Source: Desulfobacterium sp.
GTDB taxonomy: Bacteria; Desulfobacterota; Desulfobacteria; Desulfobacterales; Desulfobacteraceae
DNA length: 64,000 bases
Assembly: GCA_016342325.1 (NCBI GenBank)
Contig: JAEINR010000006.1
Location: 1-64,000 of the forward strand
Direction of reading: 5' to 3'
Position 1 is the first letter of the stretch. Each line of letters begins with the position of its first letter. The notes beneath the pieces are model-generated. The model saw nothing but the letters and a program-made list of their open reading frames with translations. It ran no database searches and was not told the DNA's origin. Shown one piece after another: positions 24,865 to 33,324 of this stretch. Both the position numbers and the translations under genes were made by a program.

Positions 24865-25541
24865 TGTCCTGGAACGGAAAAAAGGAGCGAAGGCACCTCC
24901 GGTCGGGACGCCAGGTGACTCTTCCCTTCCTTAAATCCGTGGAGATCGCCGTCAAGAGCATCCGGGCCAGGTTTTTCCGGTCGTTCATCACCCTGTTGAG
25001 CCTGGTGCTGGCCATCTCCTTTTACAGTTATGTCTCGGTTAACACCATCCTTCTCCAGGGAATTCTACTTTCCGATGATTTTCCCGGCGTGGAACGGCTG
25101 GTTCAAGAAGGGGATGGGGCTTTGGATCCCGCCAACGACCCAAAGCAGCGGTGGATTCTTTTTCTCTCTTTGCTGGTCTGTGTGGTGGGCATCGTCAATA
25201 CCCAGCTCATGGCCGTGACCGAGCGGTTCAGGGAGATCGGTACCATGAAGTGCCTGGGGGCCCTGGATCGATTCATCCTGAGGTTGTTTTTAATTGAGGC
25301 GACCATCCAGGGGGTTATCGGCGCAGCCGCAGGGGCGCTCCTTGGCACCCTGGTTTCGCTGTTGTGGTCGGTGGCACGGTTTGGCAGTCATCTTTTTATG
25401 GTGATCTCCTGGCCTGACATCGCCCTTTCCATGGTATGGGCAATGGGGCTGGGGTGTCTGTTGAGCGTTATCGGCGTGTTGTATCCTGCCCTTGTGGCGG
25501 CACGGATGCAGCCGGTGGAAGCCATGAGGGGAAGGGAATGA
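24861..25541 (+). CDS. Minimal FtsX/MacB-type ABC permease
   Basis: Permease of 226 residues with four hydrophobic segments at about 40-65, 95-115, 140-170 and 185-210. The C-terminal FtsX domain is clear (VVGIVNTQLMAVTERFREIGTMKCLGALDRFILRLFLIEA...PALVAARMQPVEAMRGRE). The periplasmic region between the first two helices is only about 30 residues; MacB and LolC/E relatives have some 200. Paired with the ATPase 81 bp downstream and with the giant permease at 26359, it may form a heterodimeric transporter with one bare and one elaborated subunit. Confidence 0.85.
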   Translation: MMSWNGKKERRHLRSGRQVTLPFLKSVEIAVKSIRARFFRSFITLLSLVLAISFYSYVSVNTILLQGILLSDDFPGVERLVQEGDGALDPANDPKQRWILFLSLLVCVVGIVNTQLMAVTERFREIGTMKCLGALDRFILRLFLIEATIQGVIGAAAGALLGTLVSLLWSVARFGSHLFMVISWPDIALSMVWAMGLGCLLSVIGVLYPALVAARMQPVEAMRGRE

Positions 25542-25622
25542 CCATGGAATGGACACGTGCATACATCCCCCGGCCAAGGAACGCTTTTCGGGGCCAGGGG
25601 GCCAGGGGGGAAGGGAGTGAAT

Positions 25623-26357
25623 ATGGAAGGGACCAGTAGAATCGTCCGGGTGGTTGAGGTTAAAAAGGACTTTCCCATGGGAAAGGGTGTGATTCGGGTG
25701 CTCAAGGGCATCGATCTTTCCATCCTTGCCGGAGAGTACATCTCCATCATGGGACCCTCGGGCTCGGGCAAGAGTACCCTTTTTAACATGATCGGGGGCC
25801 TTGATAAGCCTTCTTCCGGGGCTGTATACATCGACGAGGTGGATATCGCCCAGCTGGATGCCTATGAACTGGCCTGGCTCCGTTGCCGGAAAATCGGCTA
25901 CATTTTCCAGACCTTTAACATCATCCAAGTGATGACTGCCCTTGAAAATGTGACCCTGCCCATGGTCTTTGCCGGGGTGAGCCCCATGGATGCCACAAAA
26001 AAGGGGATGGAACTTCTTGATATGGTGGGGTTAAAGGAGCGGTTCAACCATAAGCCGTCCGAGCTTTCCGGGGGCCAGCAACAGCGGGTGGCTGTGGCAA
26101 GGGCCCTTGCCAACGATCCGTCCATTATCCTTGCGGACGAACCCACGGGCAATCTGGACGTAACCACCGGTGGGGAGATCATCGATCTTTTAAAAATGCT
26201 CAGCATTGAAAAAAGGGTGACCGTCATATCCGCCACCCACGATTTTAAGATGCTCAACGTGTCCGACCGGGTGGTGTGGGTCGAGGACGGCAGGATCGAC
26301 AGAATCGAGAACAGGGATGAACTGTCCATCTCCATGGGAGAAATAGGAGAAAGATGA
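25623..26357 (+). CDS. LolD/MacB-type ABC transporter ATP-binding protein
   Basis: ATPase of 244 residues. Walker A MGPSGSGKSTL, Q-loop IFQTFNII, signature LSGGQQQRVAVARAL, Walker B IILADEPTGNLD and switch His in SATHDFKM all fit the MacB/LolD mechanotransmission class. I start it at the ATG at 25623, preceded by GGGAAGGGAG, rather than at 25557, because the family normally begins a few residues before the VRVVEVKKDF strand. The stop is 1 bp from the start of the giant permease, so the two are translated together. Confidence 0.9.
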   Translation: MEGTSRIVRVVEVKKDFPMGKGVIRVLKGIDLSILAGEYISIMGPSGSGKSTLFNMIGGLDKPSSGAVYIDEVDIAQLDAYELAWLRCRKIGYIFQTFNIIQVMTALENVTLPMVFAGVSPMDATKKGMELLDMVGLKERFNHKPSELSGGQQQRVAVARALANDPSIILADEPTGNLDVTTGGEIIDLLKMLSIEKRVTVISATHDFKMLNVSDRVVWVEDGRIDRIENRDELSISMGEIGER

Positions 26358-26358
26358 G

Positions 26359-29300
26359 TTGAAACGATTCCTTGAAAAACCGGGGGTGCTGATTTGCCTT
26401 GTTGCTGCCGTGATTGTCCTGGGAGCGGTCCGGGTTTTTGCCGAAGATTCGGGTTCTTTCAAGGAGGTGCCCCGGACGCTTGCTGAAAAACCCGGCTATT
26501 TCAGGGAGGTGGTCCACACCCTGGCAAGCCTTGGGGAGAGACGCCCGGGGAGCCCGGGGGCCCGGGAGGCGGCCCGGTTTATCCAGGGAGAGTTTGGACG
26601 GCTGGGGTTTGAAACCCGGGGGTCCCATCGGTTTTCCCTGCCGGCCATCACCGGTGGGGGGGCCGGTATTACCCTTCTTACAACCGGGGTGACCCATGGC
26701 ATCGATCCCTTTCTGGGCAATGTGATCTCCCCCCCCACCATCGGTTCCCCTGGCATGGTCGCGGACCTGGTCTATGTGGGAGACGGCGGGATTGAGGCGT
26801 TCAACAACAAAACCATTGCCGACGCCTGTGTGCTCATGGATCTTGATTCCGGAAAGAACTGGCTCAACGCCCTTGCCCTTGGGGCAAAGGCCCTGATCTA
26901 TCTCAGCCCGGAAAAGACCGACCGGTTCCTCTATGAAGATAAGATGGAGCTGTCGCCGGTTCAGTTTCCCCGTTTTGTCATGGCCCGTTCCCGGGCGGAA
27001 AAACTCTTTGGCGGGCTTGATTCCCTTGGAACTGTCCGGCAAAAGGTAGGGGTGCGGTTGACCTCGGATTTCTCCTGGAACCGTGTCCAGGGGGAGAATC
27101 TATACTGCCTGGTGCCGGGAACCGCCCTTGATTCGGACATCATCGTGGTGGAGGGGTTCTATGACACCGACGCCTTTGTGGCGGGTCGTTCCCCCGGGGC
27201 GGACCAGGCCTGCTCCATTGCCACCCTGCTTGAGCTGGCCGCCTATCTCAGGGATCATCCCCCCAAGCGGTCGGTACTGTTGGTGGCCACTGGGGGTCAC
27301 GCTTCAAGCCTTGCCGGAATGCGGGAGTTTCTTTGGAGCCTTACGGAGAAGCAAAAATCCCTGGATGCCATGGCGGATCGCCTGGCGGACGACATGGAAG
27401 CGTCCAGGGGCTCCCTTTCGGCCCTGGCAGGTTTCCAGGCCATGGAAGCGCCTGACGACAAAGGGTTTTTAACGATCCTGCCCCATGTTTCCGAAGATAT
27501 CAAGGCACGGTTGGAGACGCTCAACAGCCGATTGATGCAGCTCAGGCTTGTGGGGGCGGACCCGGACGGGCTCATCCCGTCCCTGGCACGGAAGCGGATG
27601 CTTTTCAAGCGGCTTTCCTGGAAAACCGGGGCCCAGCCCCTTACCCCAACGGAGAAACAACTGGTGGCAGGGCTTGTGCCCAATGGGGTTAACCGTTTGG
27701 AGCGAAGGGTGGCAGATGCCGGGAACCAGAAGCGAAACCTCGACTCCTCCCTGGTGCTGAAGAATCTTCTGGCCGATCCTAGGATCGGGTTGTTCATCTC
27801 ACTTCATCTTTCCAGCCACGGCAACGGAGTGGGGGCCTTTAACCGGGGCGGGCTCTATCCCATTAAGGAGAATATCAATCCCTACCCGCCCTATGCCGAG
27901 GTTGACCGGGTGCTTGCCCACGCCGCAAAGACCCTTGACCTTCGACTGAACATGCCGGGTTTCTTCAAAGACACCCTGCGCCCCAGCTTTCAGCAGGCCT
28001 GGGACAGTCTTCTGTTTGATACGCCGGCTTTGGGGGGGGAGGTGAGTCAGCTGGCAGGGTTCCTCGGGATCAGCCTTGTAACGGTCTTTGATGCCCGGCC
28101 CCAGTGGGGAACGCCCCAGGACCGTGTTTCTTCGGTGGACTTTGGCAACGCCATGGCCCAGAGCCGGTACATACGGGAGATGGTCGCCCTTGTGGCCGCA
28201 GCACCCACACTTGATACGGGGCGAAAACCCCGAAACGGCTTTGCCACCATCAAGGGCCGGGCCAATTTTTTGCGTTCCGGTGAGCTTTTTGCCGATGCAC
28301 CGGCCGCCCAAACAATGATTCTCTCCTTCCAAGGGTCCGGTGTTGGCCATGCCATGGCAGATGAAGCCGGTCGTTTTTATATCAAGGGGGTGGCCGATAA
28401 AAAGCATGTGCTCCACAAGGTGATCATCGAGGGGTATCGGTTCGACCCGGGTACCGGAAGGGTGATCTGGGCCGTTGACAAGAAAAAGACCTCAATGGCG
28501 GGCTACCGGGTTAAGGTCAAACGGTTGAGCAATGAGACCGATCTTGTGGTATTTTCCTGTCGACAGACAACCCTTGTCAACCTTTTGGAGCCGAGGACCT
28601 TTGAATACATGACAAAGATCCAGGTGCTGGACGGCCTTTTCGACGCCCCGCCCATACGGTACTGGTTCAGTCGAATCGACACCCGGGCCTCGACCCTCTG
28701 CTCCCTTTTTTTACCCCCTGGTTCCGGCCTCAAGCTGACCCTCTCGGACACGCTGCTCACCAAGAAGCTGATCCTCACCAATGCAAACCCGGATCATCCC
28801 CGGGGAATCGGCTATGACGTGGATCACCATCCCCTGATCGCCCCCACCCAATTTCTCGGGGCACGGGACATGTGGGCCCTCCTGAACCCCAGGATAGACA
28901 ATCTTGAGGAAAAAGGGATTAATAACCAGAAAATACGGGATCTTAGAGCCCGGGGAAACCTTGCCCTTGACCAGGCCACCCGCTTCCGGGGGGCCGGGCT
29001 TTATGACGGGTTCTTCAGGGAATCAGGCACGGCCCTGGCCCTGGCTGGAAGGGTTTACCAACATGTGGAGTCGGTCCAGAAGGATGTGCTGTTCGGGGTG
29101 CTTTTCTACATCGCTCTTTTTGTTCCCTTTGCCTTCTGCCTGGAGCGGTTTCTCTTTGGGTTTGCCCACATTTACAAGCGGATCATTGCGTTCCTTGCCA
29201 TCCTTTTCCTTCTTATTATAATCATATACAAGGTTCACCCTGCGTTTGAGCTTGCGTACTCCCCCGTGGTGGTGATCCTTGCCTTTTTCATCCTCGCCCT

Positions 29301-31173
29301 GTCCACCCTGGTGGGGTGGATCATTTTTCTCAGGTTTGAAGAGGAGGTTAAGGGGGGAGGGCAATCCATGGGGGAGGGGATGGAGATCGGTCTTTTCAAG
29401 GCCTTTTCCGCATCGTTCTTCATGGGGGTGGCAAACCTGAGGCGGCGGCGGATGCGAACGGTCCTCACCTGCACCACCCTGATCATCCTGACCTTTACCA
29501 TCATGAGTTTCACCTCGGTCAAAAACATCCGTAAGCATACCCGCATGGTATTTGGCGACCATGCCCCCTACCAGGGCATGCTCATGAAAAAGCTCAACTG
29601 GAAGCCCTTTCCCGAATCTGCGGTCGTAACCCTTGGGAACGCCCTTGGCACGCCCAGTGTCACGGCCCCCAGGGCCTGGCTCGAAGCCCGGGACAGGACC
29701 CGGGCCCTGGCCGTTCCCATTCGGTTCGGGAATACCCATGCTACGGCCCACGGCCTGGTGGGGCTCTCTGCCCTGGAGCCCCAGGTGTCCGGCTTTGGCC
29801 GCCAGGGGGTGCAAGGCGAATGGTTCACAGGGGAGGAGCGTTACACTGCAATGATTTCAAAGGCCATGGCCAGGCAGCTGAACCTGGATGCCGCAGACCT
29901 GGGCAGTGCCGTCATTGAGCTCTGGTCCCTTCCCTTCCGGGTGGTGGGTATTTTTAACGAAAAAGACTTTGACGCATTCAAGGATCTGGATGGAGAATCG
30001 TTGGGCCCGGTGATCTTCCCGGACGAGGTGTTCCAACAGACCACCCAGGCGGAAATGGATGCCATGGAGTCGGGGCAGGATGTCAGGGCGTTCCAGAGCC
30101 GGTATCGGCATCTTAGCTTTGACAGGACCGTGATCATCCCCCACAACACCCTTGTTTCCCTGGGGGGGCGCTCGGTCTCCGTGGCCATCCGTCCGGAGGG
30201 GGATATTAAAACCATGGGTAAAAACCTGGTGGACCGGTTCGGGCTGTGGCTCTTTTCCGGGGAAAAGGACGGGGTTTACCTTTACAGCGCCAGTGACACC
30301 CTGGACTACAGTGGGATCCCCAACATCATTGTGCCGATTCTGATCTCCGTGTTCATCGTTCTTAACACCATGATCGGCAGTGTTTATGAGAGAAAGTCGG
30401 AGATCGGTATCTATACTTCCGTGGGCATGGCACCCCTCCATGTTTCTATCCTCTTCATTGCCGAGGCCCTTTCCTATGCCGTGCTGAGCGTGGTCCTGGG
30501 CTATATCTTTGCCCAGGCCTTTGCCACGGTTTTTGCCGGGACATGGGTGCTCAGCGGCATCACCGTCAACTACTCTTCCCTTGCCGGAGTGGGGGCCATG
30601 GTCATGGTGATGGGGGTGGTGATTGTCTCGGCCATCTACCCCTCCCAGGTGGCCGCAAAAATCGCCATCCCGGATGTTGAAAAGTCCTGGCGCCTCGCCA
30701 TTTCCACCGGGGATCACATGGTCATTGACCTGCCCTTCCTGATGAAGGCGGGGGAGGAGGTCAGTGCCGCAGGCTATCTGTTCGATTATCTGTCCGCCCA
30801 CCGGGAGATTTCCCATGATGTTTTCACTGCAGACGACCTTGTGGTGAATGACCCCATGCCCCGGAAGGAGGGCGGTCCCATGGCCGAGTTTACCATCGAT
30901 TTCAGGGCCTGGGTCGCACCCTTTGACCTGGGGTTAATGCAGGATGTTACCCTGATTTTCCGGGAAAGTGCCTCCCAGCCGGGGTATGTGGCCATAAAAA
31001 TGGAGATCACCCGGCGGGCAGGGGAGCATAACGCCTGGTGGCGGGCCAACCAGCGCTTTGTGAACCGTATTCGAAAGCAGCTCATGGTCTGGCGATCCCT
31101 GGACGGGGAGCAGAAAAAGGTGTGGATCGGTTTTTTCTGCTTTTTTGCCGATAGGAGGATAGAGAATGTCTGA
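26359..31173 (+). CDS. Fusion of a degenerate M28-type peptidase domain and an FtsX ABC permease
   Basis: Protein of 1604 residues. An N-terminal signal or anchor helix (about 8-28) is followed by an M28-like region (about 45-610) with a PA-like insert at about 95-230, a carboxypeptidase-regulatory-like beta domain (about 625-700), three helices at about 910-995, and an FtsX permease (helices near 1030-1055, 1318-1345, 1365-1395 and 1405-1430 with a large periplasmic loop between the first two), then a 150-residue tail. M28 zinc ligands are lost: where active enzymes have HYDS, ADDNAS and FxGEE, this protein has FYDT (267-270), ADQACS (281-286) and TGGHAS (311-316). It is therefore probably a binding rather than a cleaving domain, as in nicastrin. 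TTG start with AGGAGA before it; the end overlaps the next gene by 8 bp. Confidence 0.82.
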   Translation: MKRFLEKPGVLICLVAAVIVLGAVRVFAEDSGSFKEVPRTLAEKPGYFREVVHTLASLGERRPGSPGAREAARFIQGEFGRLGFETRGSHRFSLPAITGGGAGITLLTTGVTHGIDPFLGNVISPPTIGSPGMVADLVYVGDGGIEAFNNKTIADACVLMDLDSGKNWLNALALGAKALIYLSPEKTDRFLYEDKMELSPVQFPRFVMARSRAEKLFGGLDSLGTVRQKVGVRLTSDFSWNRVQGENLYCLVPGTALDSDIIVVEGFYDTDAFVAGRSPGADQACSIATLLELAAYLRDHPPKRSVLLVATGGHASSLAGMREFLWSLTEKQKSLDAMADRLADDMEASRGSLSALAGFQAMEAPDDKGFLTILPHVSEDIKARLETLNSRLMQLRLVGADPDGLIPSLARKRMLFKRLSWKTGAQPLTPTEKQLVAGLVPNGVNRLERRVADAGNQKRNLDSSLVLKNLLADPRIGLFISLHLSSHGNGVGAFNRGGLYPIKENINPYPPYAEVDRVLAHAAKTLDLRLNMPGFFKDTLRPSFQQAWDSLLFDTPALGGEVSQLAGFLGISLVTVFDARPQWGTPQDRVSSVDFGNAMAQSRYIREMVALVAAAPTLDTGRKPRNGFATIKGRANFLRSGELFADAPAAQTMILSFQGSGVGHAMADEAGRFYIKGVADKKHVLHKVIIEGYRFDPGTGRVIWAVDKKKTSMAGYRVKVKRLSNETDLVVFSCRQTTLVNLLEPRTFEYMTKIQVLDGLFDAPPIRYWFSRIDTRASTLCSLFLPPGSGLKLTLSDTLLTKKLILTNANPDHPRGIGYDVDHHPLIAPTQFLGARDMWALLNPRIDNLEEKGINNQKIRDLRARGNLALDQATRFRGAGLYDGFFRESGTALALAGRVYQHVESVQKDVLFGVLFYIALFVPFAFCLERFLFGFAHIYKRIIAFLAILFLLIIIIYKVHPAFELAYSPVVVILAFFILALSTLVGWIIFLRFEEEVKGGGQSMGEGMEIGLFKAFSASFFMGVANLRRRRMRTVLTCTTLIILTFTIMSFTSVKNIRKHTRMVFGDHAPYQGMLMKKLNWKPFPESAVVTLGNALGTPSVTAPRAWLEARDRTRALAVPIRFGNTHATAHGLVGLSALEPQVSGFGRQGVQGEWFTGEERYTAMISKAMARQLNLDAADLGSAVIELWSLPFRVVGIFNEKDFDAFKDLDGESLGPVIFPDEVFQQTTQAEMDAMESGQDVRAFQSRYRHLSFDRTVIIPHNTLVSLGGRSVSVAIRPEGDIKTMGKNLVDRFGLWLFSGEKDGVYLYSASDTLDYSGIPNIIVPILISVFIVLNTMIGSVYERKSEIGIYTSVGMAPLHVSILFIAEALSYAVLSVVLGYIFAQAFATVFAGTWVLSGITVNYSSLAGVGAMVMVMGVVIVSAIYPSQVAAKIAIPDVEKSWRLAISTGDHMVIDLPFLMKAGEEVSAAGYLFDYLSAHREISHDVFTADDLVVNDPMPRKEGGPMAEFTIDFRAWVAPFDLGLMQDVTLIFRESASQPGYVAIKMEITRRAGEHNAWWRANQRFVNRIRKQLMVWRSLDGEQKKVWIGFFCFFADRRIENV

Positions 31174-33157
31174 CCCTGTTGATAACCGGGTGATCCGCCC
31201 CAGGGCGTTTATACTGGGGATCGGTCTGGCCGTGGTGATCTGTGCATTGACCCCCTTTAACAACCTCTACCGTCAGGCAACGCCTTTGGGGGGCGGTTAT
31301 TTCCCCCTGGCCCCCTTTTATATCCTGGTGTGGATGACGGTATTGACGGTTCTGGCAAAGCGCCTCTTCCCCGGCCGAACCATCATGACCGGGCTTGAGC
31401 TGATCTTCACCTGGATGCTCATGGTGCTTGTGGCGGGCATCGCCTACACGGGATTTGCCCGGACGTTTTTCATCAATATCACGGCACCCCTTTACTTTGG
31501 CGCCACCGATCAAAAGTGGCAGACCGTTCTTTCCCCCCTTTTATCCGACGCCCTTTTCCCCAAGGACAGGGCCGCCGTGGAGATGCTTTACAACGGCATT
31601 GAAGGGGGGCGAAACATGGGATGGTTGGAACTTGTTGCCGCCGTTCCCTGGGGGGCCTGGATCGGCCCTTTTCTTTCCTGGGCCCTGTTCATGGTGTGCG
31701 CTTATTTTCTGATGCTCTGTCTGATCAATCTGATCAACCGCCAGGCCACCGTTAACGAGCGGATGAACTTTCCGTTGCTCATTGTTCCCAGGATGATGGA
31801 GCAGGCCGTGAACCAAGGCCGGGGAGGGGCGTTCTTCAAGAATCGGTTCCTGTTGACGGGCATGGCCATCCCTATTTTTCTCCATGGGCTTAACGGACTG
31901 AATTTCTATTTTCCCTGGGTGCCCCAGATCAATACCCTGGTCCTGGCCGGGCCTTATTTTCCCGGCCAGGGAATATTTGCCGGTTTTGTCAAGCTCAAGC
32001 TCTATTTCTATCCCGCGTTTATCGGGTTTGCCTACCTTGCTTCAAAGCAGGTATCGTTTTCGTTTTGGTTCTTCTTTTTTCTTGGGGCCTTGGGAACCGG
32101 GCTCCTCAAGGTCACCGGGTACAGTTTTCCCGCTTCCGAGCTGGGCGTCACCTTTGGTCCCACCCTGTCACGGCCGGAAGAGACCCAGATGATCGGTGCC
32201 TTTATCGTGTTTTTTTTCTTTCTGCTATGGCTTGCCCGGTTCTACATCAAGGAAGTTGTGCAGCACGCATTTTTCATGAAATCCAACCATCCGCCTCCCT
32301 CCCATGTGCACTGGGACAGGCTTGTTTTCTGGGGGACCGTCCTCTCATTTTTCACCCTGGTCGGCTGGTTTGTCTTCCATGGAATGAATTTTTTTGCGGC
32401 CGTGGTGTTGCTTCTGTTTTTTCTGATGTTCATGATGGTGGCCACCCGGGTGGTCTGCCAGGGCGGGGTGACCTATTTCACCCTCACCGTGGCCCCCCTG
32501 GATGCCCTCAATACCCTGGTGGGCCTGAAAATTTTTTCAAGCCTTGGGTTGCTGCTGGCCGGGGTGACCCAGAAGGTGCTCTTCGTGGATCTCAGGGAGT
32601 CGGTGATGCCCTCCATTCTCCACACCCACCGGGTGGCCAGAAAAGTGCGCTCCCAGGGGATGATCGCAGGGGCGGTGTTCGTTGCCATGGTGGTCTGCCT
32701 GGGGGTGTCGGCCGTTGCCATGGTGCTTGTGTGCTACCGTTACGGGATACGGGAGCTCTCCCTTGACTGGGCCACCCGGACCACGGTGTCGGTCTACAAC
32801 AATCTGGTTCCCCTGATCCAGGACCTGCCGGCCCAGGGAGATTCCATTCGATGGTTCGCCGTTATGGGGGCCATGGTCATGGTCGTACTCGTGGTAGGCT
32901 ACCATCGGTTTTACTGGTGGCCCCTCCACCCCATCGGCTACCTCATGGTCTACAGTTCGGCCATGAAGATCCTCTGGTTCAGTTTTTTCATCGGCTGGGT
33001 CTTCAACGCCCTGTGCATGCGTTACGGCGGGGTGATCCTGTACAAGCGCATGCGTTATTTCTTTGTGGGATTGATCCTGGGGGACTTCCTCATGGGGGGG
33101 ACCTTTGCCGTAATCGGCTTCTTCATCCGGACTGGATATCAAGTGCTTCCGGCTTAG
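31166..33157 (+). CDS. OPT-like polytopic membrane protein (DUF6785/DUF6784 type)
   Basis: Integral membrane protein of 663 residues with about 14-16 hydrophobic segments. The N-terminal block (RAFILGIGLAVVICALTPFNNLYRQATPLGGGYFPLAPFYILV) and the C-terminal block (FYWWPLHPIGYLMVYSS...SFFIGWVFNALCMRYGG...MRYFFVGLILGDFLMGG) look like the DUF6785 and DUF6784 families as I remember them, which are related to the oligopeptide transporter (OPT) superfamily. No function is established. It overlaps the giant permease gene by 8 bp, so the two are made together. The last 15 codons are duplicated in the gap downstream. A second polytopic protein follows; the two may be partners. Confidence 0.75.
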   Translation: MSDPVDNRVIRPRAFILGIGLAVVICALTPFNNLYRQATPLGGGYFPLAPFYILVWMTVLTVLAKRLFPGRTIMTGLELIFTWMLMVLVAGIAYTGFARTFFINITAPLYFGATDQKWQTVLSPLLSDALFPKDRAAVEMLYNGIEGGRNMGWLELVAAVPWGAWIGPFLSWALFMVCAYFLMLCLINLINRQATVNERMNFPLLIVPRMMEQAVNQGRGGAFFKNRFLLTGMAIPIFLHGLNGLNFYFPWVPQINTLVLAGPYFPGQGIFAGFVKLKLYFYPAFIGFAYLASKQVSFSFWFFFFLGALGTGLLKVTGYSFPASELGVTFGPTLSRPEETQMIGAFIVFFFFLLWLARFYIKEVVQHAFFMKSNHPPPSHVHWDRLVFWGTVLSFFTLVGWFVFHGMNFFAAVVLLLFFLMFMMVATRVVCQGGVTYFTLTVAPLDALNTLVGLKIFSSLGLLLAGVTQKVLFVDLRESVMPSILHTHRVARKVRSQGMIAGAVFVAMVVCLGVSAVAMVLVCYRYGIRELSLDWATRTTVSVYNNLVPLIQDLPAQGDSIRWFAVMGAMVMVVLVVGYHRFYWWPLHPIGYLMVYSSAMKILWFSFFIGWVFNALCMRYGGVILYKRMRYFFVGLILGDFLMGGTFAVIGFFIRTGYQVLPA

Positions 33158-33231
33158 GCAGGAGCCCACGGAGAAGATAAACCGTTATCGGCTTTTTTAC
33201 CCGGACCGGTTTTCAGGTGCTTCCGGGTTAG
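33113..33231 (+). repeat. 45-bp direct repeat: duplicated 3' end of the upstream gene
   Basis: Copy 1 (33113-33157) encodes IGFFIRTGYQVLPA plus stop; copy 2 (33187-33231) encodes IGFFTRTGFQVLPG plus stop in the same frame register. The copies are of equal length and 11 of 14 residues are identical. Confidence 0.85.
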
Positions 33232-33296
33232 TGGACAGACTTTTTGGGTTTGGGACAGATTCTCCGGGTTGGGGACAGACCTATAAATCTGTCCCC
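33225..33296. repeat. REP-like element: tandem GGGTT...GGACAGA units ending in a hairpin
   Basis: Three units beginning GGGTT at 33225, 33246 and 33266 each contain GGACAGA. The last forms a stem GGGGACAGA (33271-33279) with TCTGTCCCC (33288-33296). The pattern resembles REP palindromes mobilised by RAYT transposases; no such gene is in the window. Confidence 0.6.
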
Positions 33297-33324
33297 GGGA
33301 CAGGAGATCAAGGAGATATAGGGC

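Noticed and set aside
29857-30816. 319-codon minus-strand frame within the M28-FtsX gene
   Set aside because: Antisense shadow with very high His and Gly content.
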